DNA of 64,000 nucleotides, from contig JBKJIQ010000009.1 in the NCBI GenBank assembly GCA_046598395.1, forward strand, positions 186,001 through 250,000. The letters are read 5' to 3'. Positions 16,701-24,775 of the stretch are shown piece after piece. This stretch comes from JAENVU01 sp046598395 (GTDB lineage: Bacteria > Actinomycetota > Acidimicrobiia > IMCC26256 > JAENVU01). The notes under the pieces are model-generated. The model was not told where the DNA came from and searched no databases. It saw nothing but the letters and a program-made list of their open reading frames with translations. The first letter of the stretch is position 1. Each line of letters opens with the position of its first letter. The position numbers and the translations under genes were made by a program.

Positions 16701-17380
16701 CCGCGGCCGGGATCGATCTCCGTAACGGCACGGGAAATGTCTTGTACTCCAACATCCTCCATGACAACGAGGACTCGGGCATCAATGTTTGGACCGGACT
16801 CGCGTTCGGGAGCAACACCGTCTACGACAACGTGGCCTCTGGCAACGGCGACCACGGGATCGACGTCCACAATGCGGTCAATGCCCGCGTCATTTCGAAC
16901 ACCGTGTATCAGAACTACGACTCCGGCATCGAGATGACGACCTCGACCAACAGCATGCTCGCCAACAACGTGAGCGTGAACAACGGTCTCACCAGCATCC
17001 GCACGTCAGGCAACATTCGCGCCGACTCGGCCTCGGTGTCCGGTGGCTCGACCGTCAACGACGACCTCATCTTCCTCAGCTCACCCGGGGTCATGGTGGA
17101 TTGGGGCGGCGTCAAGTACACCTCTCTCGCGTCGTTCAGGACCGCGACCGGTCAGGAATCGCGTGGCGTCCAAGCGGACCCGCTGTTCCGCGCGGCCACC
17201 AGTGCCGACTTCCACCTGCTGTCCGGGTCACCCGCAATCGATTCCGCGAACACGGGTGCGCTCAGCCAACCACCACTCGACTTCGAGGGCTCGACCCGTT
17301 TCGACGACCCGACCACGATCGACACCGGAATCGGACCGATCACCTATGCCGATCGCGGAGCGTTCGAGTACCGTCCCTGA
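13769..17380 (+). CDS. Secreted protein: eight Ig-like repeats plus parallel beta-helix
   Basis: This 1203-residue protein begins with a signal peptide (hydrophobic core about 11-33, cleavage likely after DSAQA). Residues about 40-793 are eight tandem Ig-like repeats of 91-97 residues. Each has a SxxNPS opening, GTPTGxVTF, and a closing HPITATYxGDxN with LSQVV. Residues about 795-1190 form a right-handed beta-helix: an IYVD start, the GQTVSVAAGTYPERV motif typical of pectate-lyase-like folds, and repeated N- and V-rich rungs with NNxxxx and NxVYxN. Such helices often bind or cleave polysaccharide, but no catalytic residues were identified. The repeats probably act as a stalk. It has no visible sortase motif or C-terminal anchor. 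Confidence 0.85.
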   Translation: MGTAEKIRSRVAALLIAAGALGAVASVGLLISSGDSAQAVGTVPSTTVLTSSINPNVYRQIVVFTAVVSGTSGTPTGTVTFTSGAQTTTKTMTAGTVSWSTIFNVGPHPVTATYNGNATYAVSNALPINQVTNTAPTATTVASNVNPSVVGATINFTGTVAATFPEIAAPSSGTIRFYDGAVQIGSKAVVAGTATITVSNLAVGSHPITAVFQGSTNYNASTSPVLIQSVIPTTTTALTSNLNPATSGAAITIDAAVTSTSGTPTGSVTFTEGATAIGTATIANGHAVLVTTLAVGTHPIVGAYSGAVGYAPSTSTALNQVVDRAPTTTVTASNANPSIIADSVTFTATVASAAGTPSGSVTFADGPTTIGTATLVNGTAALTTATLGTGTHAITATYNGDTNFTPSTSTPLSQVVKTAASTTSISSDANPSTSGDAVTITASVASTIAPTGSVTFTDGATVLGTPGLVSGQASITVSTLGVGSHPITATYNGDTNSLPSVSSTLTQVVNASGSATTINSDTNPSGLGQPVTFTASVTSTAGTPTGTVAFADNGIAFGNAPLTNGTASITVSNLTVGSHPITAAYSGDGNASPSTSSPLTQTVNPAATTTAVSTDTNPSTFGSPVTFTVTVTSSAGTPTGTVTITEGPTSLGTATLVNGQAPITIATLPGGTHAITATYNGDTNFTASTSAPLSQVVKAAASTTTISSNPNPSTSGASVTLTALVTTTAGTPTRTVTFTDGPTTIGPTVLVNGTASITVSNLTVGTHPITATYSGDTNFAASSSTPLSQVVNGTGATIYVDRNNLACNNKGTGLPNIPFCTISAAATKVLPGQTVSVAAGTYPERVLISVSGTSAAPITFTPAPGATVTVTGGMNGFSATNRSWVTVRGFTVTQTTGAGIVFTTSSNMSVDGNHVSLTGQPVNGSTATGIKFNGVTQSLIANNVTDHNSDAGIFVTASDNNIVRNNESFANARVYVRAAAGIDLRNGTGNVLYSNILHDNEDSGINVWTGLAFGSNTVYDNVASGNGDHGIDVHNAVNARVISNTVYQNYDSGIEMTTSTNSMLANNVSVNNGLTSIRTSGNIRADSASVSGGSTVNDDLIFLSSPGVMVDWGGVKYTSLASFRTATGQESRGVQADPLFRAATSADFHLLSGSPAIDSANTGALSQPPLDFEGSTRFDDPTTIDTGIGPITYADRGAFEYRP
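13901..16149 (+). repeat. Eight tandem Ig-like coding repeats, about 280 bp each
   Basis: The repeats run in phase with the reading frame. Similarity is uneven: a stretch of roughly 95 bases from 14939 recurs 843 bases later (281 codons, three repeats) with only a few differences, while neighbours such as repeats 1 and 2 are much more divergent. This is the pattern left by recent segmental duplication or gene conversion inside the array. Confidence 0.75.
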
Positions 17381-17389
17381 CCCATGACA

Positions 17390-17414
17390 CCACTCGTCGA
17401 TGTGGACCGAGTGG
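17390..17414 (+). terminator. Weak hairpin after the beta-helix gene
   Basis: CCACTCG (17390-17396) pairs with CGAGTGG (17408-17414) across an 11-base loop, 10 bases after the stop of the Ig/beta-helix gene. There is no T tract. It is a weak terminator candidate. Confidence 0.25.
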
Positions 17415-17594
17415 CCCCAACAGGGAGGCCGAGCGGCTCCACGCAGTCAACGAGGTCGTCCCGGCCGTGGCACTGTTGGCGAGGGTCGATGATTTCACCC
17501 CATCGATTGCGAATGCGCCGCGAGCAAACCTGCTGCGCACGAAGGCCGAGGTGATCGCGCGAGCCGGGATCACCTCGGGGCCCACCGTCGATCT

Positions 17595-18857
17595 GTGAAC
17601 CGAAGCGAAGTCCAGCCGATCGAACTCCCGGCGCGCACCGAGGTTGTTGTTGTCGGTGCCGGTCTCGCCGGACTGTGCGCGGCGCGAACCCTCGCCGACG
17701 CCGGCCGAGAGGTGATCCTCCTCGAGGCGGCGGACCGCGTGGGAGGGCGTGTCCGGACCGATGTGGTCGACGGATTCCGACTCGACCGAGGCTTCCAAGT
17801 GCTGCTCACCGCGTACCCGGAGGTCACGCGCCAACTCGACGTCGACGCGCTCGCACTGCGGCGGTTCGACCCCGGCTCGCTGGTTTGGACTGGCGAGCGA
17901 CTCCATGCGGTTGCGGATCCGATCCGAATGCCGCGACGGATCGCCCAATCGGCGCTTGCCCCGGTCGGCACGATCGCCGACAAGGCACGCCTCGCCCGCC
18001 TCTTGGTCCGGCTGCGACGGACGAACCCACGCGTCCTGTTACACGGTCCGGACGTATCCACCATCGCGGCTCTCCGCTCGGAAGGCTTCAGCGAGACGAT
18101 GATCGACCGCTTTTTTCGACCCCTCATCGGTGGCATCCAACTCGATCCCGCACTCACTGCCAGTCGACGTATGTTCGACGTCATCCTGCGCTGCCTTGCA
18201 GTGGGCGACACGGCGGTTCCGGCACAGGGGATGCAAGCGATTCCGGACCAGTTGGCGCAAGGACTGCCTGATGGCATCCTGGCCGTTGGTACACCGGTGG
18301 ATGCCGTACGCGCCGGTTGGGTCACCACTGCGGCCGGTCAAACCATCGCGGCCCGACAGATTGTGGTCGCGACTGAGGGCCCGGCCGCGGCCGGACTCCT
18401 CGGGCTCTCCCCGGTTGCGTCCCGGCCCGTTTCGTGTGTGTGGTTCACGGCCGATCAACCGCCAGTGCCCGACAAACTCATCGTCTTGGACGGCGCGGCT
18501 TCCGGTCCGGCGCTCAACGTTGCGGTGATGACCAACGTCGCGCCCGAATACGGGCCGGGTACCACCGCGCTCATCGCCGCGGCGTGCCCCGGCCAGTCCG
18601 ACTCGAGCCTCGAGGGGACGGTTCGTCACCAGCTGCACGGTTGGTGGGGTGGCGACGTCGCACGCTGGACGCATCTTCGAACCGACGCGATTGCGCATGG
18701 CCAACCGGATTCTCGCCCTCCGTTTCAACCCAAGCGGGCTGTGACTGTGAGCGACGGGATCTTCGTGTGCGGCGACCATCGCGACACACCGTCAATCCAA
18801 GGTGCGATGTTCTCAGGCCGACGAGCGGCCGAGACGATCCTTGCGATGAACCGCTGA
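17595..18857 (+). CDS. FAD-dependent amine oxidase/phytoene desaturase-like oxidoreductase
   Basis: This 420-residue flavoprotein has an N-terminal FAD motif VVVVGAGLAGLCAA (about 17-30) with the following EAADRVGGRVRTD segment, characteristic of the amine oxidase/protoporphyrinogen oxidase/phytoene desaturase fold. The C-terminal IFVCGDHRDTPSIQGAM segment closes the FAD site. Bacterial members of this subgroup are often annotated simply as NAD(P)/FAD-dependent oxidoreductases, and the substrate is unknown. The start is GTG at 17595, overlapping a TGA that ends a 43-codon reading frame upstream, which may be a leader peptide or chance. Confidence 0.85.
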   Translation: MNRSEVQPIELPARTEVVVVGAGLAGLCAARTLADAGREVILLEAADRVGGRVRTDVVDGFRLDRGFQVLLTAYPEVTRQLDVDALALRRFDPGSLVWTGERLHAVADPIRMPRRIAQSALAPVGTIADKARLARLLVRLRRTNPRVLLHGPDVSTIAALRSEGFSETMIDRFFRPLIGGIQLDPALTASRRMFDVILRCLAVGDTAVPAQGMQAIPDQLAQGLPDGILAVGTPVDAVRAGWVTTAAGQTIAARQIVVATEGPAAAGLLGLSPVASRPVSCVWFTADQPPVPDKLIVLDGAASGPALNVAVMTNVAPEYGPGTTALIAAACPGQSDSSLEGTVRHQLHGWWGGDVARWTHLRTDAIAHGQPDSRPPFQPKRAVTVSDGIFVCGDHRDTPSIQGAMFSGRRAAETILAMNR

Positions 18858-18865
18858 CCGAACGG

Positions 18866-19372
18866 TCACCAGCCGAGGCTTCCCGGCGTTCCCTTGAATG
18901 GGCCCTTGATCGCGGCAGTGATCCAACCTCCGTAAAAGTTTCCGGGCTGCGGCGTGACCAACTCGCCGTCGACGCGGCACCCATCCATCCGACCTGCATA
19001 CAACGCGAGATGGCCGCGCAGGCCGGAATAGGCCGACGTCGGCGCTTCGTAACTCCACCCCGCTGCCACCGCTTCTGCGCCACCCCCGCGGAGGGTCCAG
19101 TAGGTGGCCGCGCCTTTCCATTCACAGACTGATCCACCACCCGCAGGAACTATCGCGCCTGGCACGAACGCATCGCGCGGCAGGTAGTAGTTCGGCGGGT
19201 GACTCGTCTCGAGCACGCGCCAGGCAGCATCGGTCACCGCAATCAACTCGCCCCCGAATATCACTTCGATCCGCACAGAGGTCTGCTCCAGCCTCGGTGG
19301 CCGCGGATAGTTCCACACCGATTCCTCCCCCGGGCCTGGAACATCCGGGGTCGGACGGGCGAGCTGGCTCAT
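18866..19372 (-). CDS. DUF427 domain protein
   Basis: This 168-residue cytoplasmic protein matches the DUF427 family: a VRIEVIFGGELIA strand, TSHPPNYYLPRDAF, CEWKGAATYW and a C-terminal FYGGWI motif. The family has a small beta-rich fold and no established biochemical role; it is common in actinobacteria. I chose the ATG at 19372 (MSQLARPTPD); an earlier in-frame start at 19456 would add 28 residues lacking the family pattern. It converges with the FAD oxidoreductase (8 bases between stops). Confidence 0.85.
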   Translation of the reverse strand: MSQLARPTPDVPGPGEESVWNYPRPPRLEQTSVRIEVIFGGELIAVTDAAWRVLETSHPPNYYLPRDAFVPGAIVPAGGGSVCEWKGAATYWTLRGGGAEAVAAGWSYEAPTSAYSGLRGHLALYAGRMDGCRVDGELVTPQPGNFYGGWITAAIKGPFKGTPGSLGW

Positions 19373-19543
19373 CGAATATTCTGCCTCCGTTCGGGGACGA
19401 GCACTCCTCGTCTTGTGGGTCCAAGTCATCCGGACCCTGTGACATTCCCTGCCCAAGGTCGCGGCACCGACGTTTTCCGGCAGGTACCGTGACCCATCGG
19501 CCCGCGCACCCTGCTTCGAATTCCCGTCTTCATCGCGGCCCTC

Positions 19544-20455
19544 GTGACGTTGGCCGTGACCCTCGCGGGTCGCCTGGCCTGGACCGCATGGCCCTTCGAA
19601 CTCTGCACGAACTTCCCGGTCCAGGTTGGTGTCGTCGGCGTATTCGTAGCCCTCCTGGCCGGACTCCTGCGCGCGCGCATCACCTTCGTCGTCGCATTGG
19701 TCTGTGTGGTCGTCAACGGCGTCCTACTCGGCCAGACCCTCGCCACCGACCCCCGTCCGGCCCGATCGCATAGTCCGCTCCTGCGAGTGGGTCACCTGAA
19801 CGCACAGACCCGCGCCATCGACGTGAACGCGCTGGGCCGTTATGTCCTCGCCACCCATCCCGACGTATTCGTGATCCTCGACCCGACCCAGTCCGATGTT
19901 CCGCGACTCACCCACGCCGCTCCCGGCTACCAAGTTCACCGATCCGGTCAGCATGCATCACCCGACCCCGTCTACGTGCGGACCGTTGTGCTCAGCCGCG
20001 TACCCGTCGATGGCGTTCGCCATCCGCGAGACCCGGCCTTCGGGCCGTCGGCCGTCGAACTGGCGATCCACACCACCAGCGCCGAGCCCGTGTCATTGGT
20101 GGTATTCGGCACCGACTCCCCCACCACCCCGGCGCGCGCCCATCGGCGCGACCAAACGCTCAACGCGGCCGCCAGGTGGAGTCGTCAACACTCGGCTCGT
20201 CGAATCGTGATGGGTGATTTCAACGCCACCCCGTGGTCGCCGTCGTTTCACCGGCTGGCCCACGAGGGCGGGCTGTTCGACTCCCTCGACGGCTTCGGCC
20301 TGCAAGTGTCCTGGCCGGAGTCCAACATCGCGCTGCGGATCCCGATCGACCACGCCCTCCTCGGCCCCGGCCTCGCCGCCACCGACCGTGGCACCGGCCC
20401 CGCGTTCGGATCCCAGCACCGCAGCCTGCACGTCACCGTCACCTCCGCCAAATGA
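19544..20455 (+). CDS. EEP-fold membrane protein with eroded catalytic motifs
   Basis: This 303-residue protein has two or three hydrophobic helices (1-60) and then an endonuclease/exonuclease/phosphatase fold. The domain is recognisable from VGHLNAQ, GDFNATPWSPSF and IPIDHALLG. Several catalytic positions differ from the norm: the usual Glu after the second strand reads ILDPTQ, the general-acid THP segment reads FGTDSP, and the closing SDH reads SQH. These changes suggest a non-catalytic or altered protein. The start is GTG 19544; the frame is open to 19493 without another standard start. An intact paralogue of the same plan lies at 28515-29480. The GH15 gene follows 24 bases later. Confidence 0.75.
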   Translation: MTLAVTLAGRLAWTAWPFELCTNFPVQVGVVGVFVALLAGLLRARITFVVALVCVVVNGVLLGQTLATDPRPARSHSPLLRVGHLNAQTRAIDVNALGRYVLATHPDVFVILDPTQSDVPRLTHAAPGYQVHRSGQHASPDPVYVRTVVLSRVPVDGVRHPRDPAFGPSAVELAIHTTSAEPVSLVVFGTDSPTTPARAHRRDQTLNAAARWSRQHSARRIVMGDFNATPWSPSFHRLAHEGGLFDSLDGFGLQVSWPESNIALRIPIDHALLGPGLAATDRGTGPAFGSQHRSLHVTVTSAK

Positions 20456-20479
20456 GCAACCGCATGAGAGGAGTGCAGG

Positions 20480-22309
20480 GTGACCCAAGCGATTGAGGAC
20501 TACGCACTGATCGGCGATACTCAAACCGCGGCGCTCGTGGGGCGTGATGGATCGATCGACTGGTGGTGCGTGCCGCGTTTCGATTCCGGCGCGGTCTTCG
20601 CCGCGCTGCTCGGCAACGCGGACCACGGCCGTTGGCAACTCGCCCCCGCGGGTGGCATCCAACGCATCGAGCGCCGGTACCGCCCCGACACGCTGGTACT
20701 CGAGACCACGTTCCACACCGACGACGGCTCGGTACGCGTGACCGATTGCATGCCGGTTCGGGGTAAGACCGTCGACATCGTGCGCATGGTGGAAGGGCTG
20801 AGCGGCCGGGTTCCGATTCACATGGAGTTGATTCTGCGCTTCGACTACGGCTCGATCGTGCCGTGGGTCGGTCGCTCCGACGGAGGCCTGCGAGCCATCG
20901 CCGGGCCCGACGCGGTCATGCTGCGCACTCCCGCTCCCACCCACGGCGCGGGTCTGTCGACCGTCTCGGATTTTGTCATCGAAGCGGGCGAGTCGATGCC
21001 CTTCGTCCTCGCGTATCACCGGTCCCACGAGCCGATCCCCCGACCCATCGACGTTCACCGCGTGATCCAAGACACCGCCCGTTGGTGGCGCAACTGGACG
21101 GCCCAATGCACCTACGCAGGCGAATGGCGCGAGGCCGTCATCCGATCGCTCATCACGCTCAAGGCGCTCACCTACGCGCCGACCGGCGGGATTGTTGCGG
21201 CACCCACCACGTCGCTTCCCGAGTGGATCGGCAGCGTCCGCAACTGGGATTACCGCTACTGCTGGCTCCGCGACTCGACCCTCACGCTCTTGTCGCTCAC
21301 GATCGGCGGCTACACCGAGGAAGCCCTCGCGTGGCGTGATTGGTTACTGCGCGCCGCGGCCGGCGATCCTGACGATCTCCAGATCATGTACGGCGTCGCC
21401 GGAGAACGCCGGCTCAGCGAAACAACGCTCGACTGGCTTCCGGGTTTTGAGAACTCGAGCCCGGTGCGGGTCGGCAATGCTGCAAGTGAACAGTTCCAGC
21501 TCGACGTCTACGGCGAGGTACTGGCCACGCTGTATCGCACTCGTCAGCTCATGCCGGACCCCGACGCGCATCGTGACTCCTGGGATCTGGAATGCGCCAT
21601 GCTCAGCTCACTCGAAGATCTGTGGCGCAAGCCCGATGAAGGAATCTGGGAGGTCCGCGGTCCACGCGCCCACTTCACGCATTCAAAGGCCATGGCCTGG
21701 CTCGGCTTCGACAGCGCGGTACGAAACGTGGAGAAGTTCGGTCTACGAGGGCCGGTCAAGAAGTGGGCAGCAATCCGCGACGAGATTCACACCCAAGTCT
21801 GCGCCGAAGGTTTCGATACCGACCTCAACGCGTTCGTGCAGTCCTATGGGTCGAAGCAACTCGACGCTTCGGTCCTGATGCTCCCGCTCGTCGGTTTTCT
21901 CCCGGCTGGTGACCCGCGGGTGGCCGGCACCGTGCAGGCGATCGAACGGACGCTGATGAACGACGGTCTCGTCGCGCGGTACGAGACCAGCGCGACCGGA
22001 AATGTCGACGGCCTCCCTCAGGGAGAAGGCGCGTTCCTCCCGTGCTCGTTCTGGCTGGCCGACAATCGCGCCCTCCTCGGACGCGAGGACGCCGCGCACG
22101 AACTGTTCGAGCGACTCCTCGGACTCTCGAACGATGTTGGACTGCTCGCCGAGGAGTACGACCCAGTGAGCGAACGGCAACTGGGAAACTTCCCGCAGGC
22201 ATTCACCCACGTCTGCTTGGTCACCACGGCCGCTCATCTCTCGGCGCTCGCGGCGCATGGTCCCTCTCCACTCCGGGTGGCCCGAACGAGCGCGGAGTCT
22301 GGGCAATAG
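20480..22309 (+). CDS. Glycoside hydrolase family 15 protein
   Basis: This 609-residue protein has the typical GH15 layout: an N-terminal beta-sandwich beginning IEDYALIGDTQTAALVGRDGSIDWWCVPRFDS (in part) and an alpha/alpha barrel with VRNWDYRYCWLRDST (near 253), GVAGERRLSE, and WLPGFENSSPVRVGNAA. The C-terminal LLAEEYDP and GNFPQAFTH segments match bacterial glucoamylase and actinobacterial trehalase members. It probably hydrolyses an alpha-glucoside such as trehalose or maltodextrin in the cytoplasm, as no signal peptide is present. The start is GTG with AGAGGAG six bases upstream. It follows the EEP-fold gene closely and may share its transcript. Confidence 0.92.
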   Translation: MTQAIEDYALIGDTQTAALVGRDGSIDWWCVPRFDSGAVFAALLGNADHGRWQLAPAGGIQRIERRYRPDTLVLETTFHTDDGSVRVTDCMPVRGKTVDIVRMVEGLSGRVPIHMELILRFDYGSIVPWVGRSDGGLRAIAGPDAVMLRTPAPTHGAGLSTVSDFVIEAGESMPFVLAYHRSHEPIPRPIDVHRVIQDTARWWRNWTAQCTYAGEWREAVIRSLITLKALTYAPTGGIVAAPTTSLPEWIGSVRNWDYRYCWLRDSTLTLLSLTIGGYTEEALAWRDWLLRAAAGDPDDLQIMYGVAGERRLSETTLDWLPGFENSSPVRVGNAASEQFQLDVYGEVLATLYRTRQLMPDPDAHRDSWDLECAMLSSLEDLWRKPDEGIWEVRGPRAHFTHSKAMAWLGFDSAVRNVEKFGLRGPVKKWAAIRDEIHTQVCAEGFDTDLNAFVQSYGSKQLDASVLMLPLVGFLPAGDPRVAGTVQAIERTLMNDGLVARYETSATGNVDGLPQGEGAFLPCSFWLADNRALLGREDAAHELFERLLGLSNDVGLLAEEYDPVSERQLGNFPQAFTHVCLVTTAAHLSALAAHGPSPLRVARTSAESGQ

Positions 22310-22314
22310 AACGA

Positions 22315-22341
22315 CCGCGACTCAGGAGTTCTCAGTCGCGG
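22315..22341. terminator. Hairpin between convergent genes
   Basis: CCGCGACT (22315-22322) and AGTCGCGG (22334-22341) form an 8-bp stem between the GH15 and MpaB-type genes, overlapping the latter's stop codon. It could stop transcription from both sides. There is no T tract. Confidence 0.4.
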
Positions 22342-23249
22342 GGCCTCGGCACCGGTGGTGGACCGAGTGCCCAACCCAGCACCGCAAGCAGCGCGGAGGC
22401 GGTTGGACGCACCACCAATGGATCCGCGAGCGGGACCGGCCACAGACCGAGGGTGAGCCGCCGCCGCCATGACAGCAGGTCGGCGGCCGCCGCTGCGATC
22501 ACGCCATAGGTGGGGAGCATCGCCACCGGCAGTGACGGCAGCACGAGAAACCGAATGATCTCGCGAGCGTCGCGCGTCATCGCCAGGCCGGGCGCATCAT
22601 CAACCCAACGGCTCAAGTCTCCCGCAGTTTCCGGAACGTCGGTGGCACCGAGCCGGCGCCCGAGACCCGCCATCTCCGCCACGTACTGATCGGCGTCGGC
22701 ATCGGTCAAACCCGGCCCGTAGCGGCGATAAGCGACCAGAAACGAGTCCACTTCCACGTTGTGCACCCACGCCAAGCGGTCCGGATCATTGGCACGATAC
22801 GTGCGTCCGTCCGCGGCGGTGCCTCTCACCTTCACATGCACCCGACGCACCATCGCGATCGCTGCCTCCGCTTCCGAGGTGGTTCCGTAGGTGGTGGCGC
22901 CCACGAATCGACCGGTCCGAGCGAGGCGGCCCAGCGGGTCGTCGCGGTACGAGGAGTGTTGGGCCACGCCCGCGACCGTGAGCGGGTCGAGCACTTGGAG
23001 GAAGAGGGCGCGGAGTCCACCGATGAGCATCGAACGGTCGCGGTGCACCCGCCACGTGACGGAGTCAGGACCGAAGAGGCCGGGCTCAGCTTCGGTGGCC
23101 ATCTCGATCTCGGCATGTTCGGACGACTCGTTCGCGAACACTCCCCGAGCGGCGTTCACCACGACACCACGTGCGGGGGCGACCAGCAACGATGGCAACC
23201 GCGCCGCGGCTCGGGCCACAGTCTGGACAGTGGCCCCGGGATCACGCAT
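22332..23249 (-). CDS. MpaB-type oxygenase (DUF2236)
   Basis: This 305-residue protein matches the DUF2236/MpaB/latex-clearing-protein family. FGPDSVTWRVHRDRSMLIGGLRALFLQVLDP (in part, near 60-90) and the RTGRFVGATTYGT segment carry conserved Arg and Thr residues. RRVHVKVRG and LAWVHNVEVDSF contain the candidate haem or metal-binding His residues. Characterised relatives include rubber oxygenases with a b-type haem, while others act on aflatoxin-like or tailoring substrates. The role here is not defined by context. It has an ATG start. Confidence 0.87.
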   Translation of the reverse strand: MRDPGATVQTVARAAARLPSLLVAPARGVVVNAARGVFANESSEHAEIEMATEAEPGLFGPDSVTWRVHRDRSMLIGGLRALFLQVLDPLTVAGVAQHSSYRDDPLGRLARTGRFVGATTYGTTSEAEAAIAMVRRVHVKVRGTAADGRTYRANDPDRLAWVHNVEVDSFLVAYRRYGPGLTDADADQYVAEMAGLGRRLGATDVPETAGDLSRWVDDAPGLAMTRDAREIIRFLVLPSLPVAMLPTYGVIAAAAADLLSWRRRLTLGLWPVPLADPLVVRPTASALLAVLGWALGPPPVPRPRD

Positions 23250-23297
23250 ACCCGAGAGTCTCTCAGACTCTGGATGCCCTGAGGACGTCAGGAAAGA

Positions 23298-23771
23298 TCA
23301 GCCCGCGAGTAGCTCCTGGACTCGACGAACCCGCTCACCGTGAACGGTCTCCTCACGACCGTTCTGGCGCAGCAGGTTCGCAACCTCAGGGTCGGATTCG
23401 CGATCGGCCCACCGCTGGTATCCCGCGTCACCATCAAGTTCGGCCTTCACAATCAACGGAAAGAGTTCCGCGTCGATGGCGTCCGGCAACGGGATCTCGA
23501 AACGGGTGAGCATCTCGGGCGACGGCTCGTACTCGTGGCCGAGCTTGATACCGATTGCCCGCTGCAGCCGGCGCGCATGACCGACCTCCTCCCGCCCATT
23601 CTTGCGAAGGAGCTCGGCGGCTTCGGCGTTGCCGATGCGATCGGCGAGCGCGAAGTAGAAGTCCTCTCCGCTGCACTCGACGCGAAACAGCAGCTCCATC
23701 CCCGCGACATCCATGGTGTCGAGGTCGCCGACGGATGCTGCAGCCACGAAGAAGTTGTTGTTGTCGGTCAT
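23298..23771 (-). CDS. Ferritin-like/rubrerythrin-type diiron protein
   Basis: This 157-residue protein has two pairs of helices with repeated metal-ligand patterns. Glu32/36 (RVECSGEDFYFAL) and EEVGH (61-65) form one half; a KAELDGDAGYQ helix (109-119) and EETVH (140-144) form the other. This is the four-helix ferritin-like arrangement of rubrerythrins, which hold a diiron centre and commonly reduce peroxide. There is no C-terminal rubredoxin domain, so an external electron donor would be needed. I chose the ATG at 23771 (MTDNNNFF); the frame extends to 23852. The hydrolase gene upstream on the same strand ends 34 bases away. Confidence 0.82.
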   Translation of the reverse strand: MTDNNNFFVAAASVGDLDTMDVAGMELLFRVECSGEDFYFALADRIGNAEAAELLRKNGREEVGHARRLQRAIGIKLGHEYEPSPEMLTRFEIPLPDAIDAELFPLIVKAELDGDAGYQRWADRESDPEVANLLRQNGREETVHGERVRRVQELLAG

Positions 23772-23805
23772 GGGCGCACTGTAGAACGCGACTGCCACAC
23801 GAAGT

Positions 23806-24702
23806 TCAGCCCGCGACCAACTTCTTCTGACCGCGATGGTTGAGATCTCCAACCGCTTCCCGGGAGCGCATGAACTCGAGCAAGCAGGTCACGAACCGCT
23901 CCGACTGCTCAACCTGCGGATAGTGCCCAACGCCTTCGAAGATCTCCAGCCTGGAGTCCGGCATCGCCTCGTGGGCGGCGTAGGCGTGCGCCACCGGGAT
24001 GATCGGGTCCGCATCGCCCCAGATGATCAAGGTCGGCATCGCGGCCGCCAGGTACAACCGGTCCGTTGCATTGATCGCCTGGCCACCGGGGTCAACGACG
24101 GAGCGCAACGTGCGGACGAACGCGGCCCGATGCTCGGCACCACACAGCGAGGCGTACGACCGCCACATCTCGTCCGCTCGAGGCGACCGCCACCCAAGCC
24201 GCGTCAACGTGTGGGCCACCCGATCACCGAAATCACGCACGAAATCCGGAAACACAGCAGGCATCACGTACTCGGCGCCCGGCAAGGTGAGTGCGCGCAA
24301 CATCCAGCTGACCTCGCGTCCGAGCCCGCCGCTGCTCACCAAAACCAGGCGCTCGGCAAGTTCCGGATGCTGGTAGGCGAGTTGCATCGCGATGCCGCCG
24401 CCGAGCGACTGTCCGACGATGGTCACCTGATCGATGTCGAGTGCACCGAGGAGGTCACGCAACATCGCGGCGAAACCGCCGAGCGAGTAGTCGGTGGTGG
24501 GCTTGGCCGACTCGCCGTGTCCCATGAGGTCCGGCGCGATGACGCGGCACTCCTCGGCGAGACGCGGCATCACGGCGCGCCAGGTCCGAGAACTACCCGC
24601 CATTCCGTGGATCAGCAAGACGTTCGGGCCCTCACCGGCCATCCGGTACGCGACCTCGTGGCCGTGAAGGGAGACAGTTCGGTACTCAAACTCCGAGTTC
24701 AT
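23806..24702 (-). CDS. Alpha/beta hydrolase
   Basis: This 298-residue protein is an alpha/beta hydrolase of the epoxide hydrolase/C-C hydrolase type. It has LLIHGMAGSS (about 29-38), PDLMGHGES, the nucleophile elbow GQSLGGG (Ser near 105), the acid in WGDADPIIP and the His in GVGHYPQ. It lacks a signal peptide. Compared with the family its cap region is typical, but the sequence does not point to one substrate class. It is divergent from the Calx-beta/phosphoesterase gene, with 73 bases between starts. Confidence 0.88.
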   Translation of the reverse strand: MNSEFEYRTVSLHGHEVAYRMAGEGPNVLLIHGMAGSSRTWRAVMPRLAEECRVIAPDLMGHGESAKPTTDYSLGGFAAMLRDLLGALDIDQVTIVGQSLGGGIAMQLAYQHPELAERLVLVSSGGLGREVSWMLRALTLPGAEYVMPAVFPDFVRDFGDRVAHTLTRLGWRSPRADEMWRSYASLCGAEHRAAFVRTLRSVVDPGGQAINATDRLYLAAAMPTLIIWGDADPIIPVAHAYAAHEAMPDSRLEIFEGVGHYPQVEQSERFVTCLLEFMRSREAVGDLNHRGQKKLVAG

Positions 24703-24775
24703 CCTCTAAGGGTTACCACGGCAACCCGCCACCACACAGGGTCCTACGTCACCTACCGGCAGGGACCCAGGGTCG

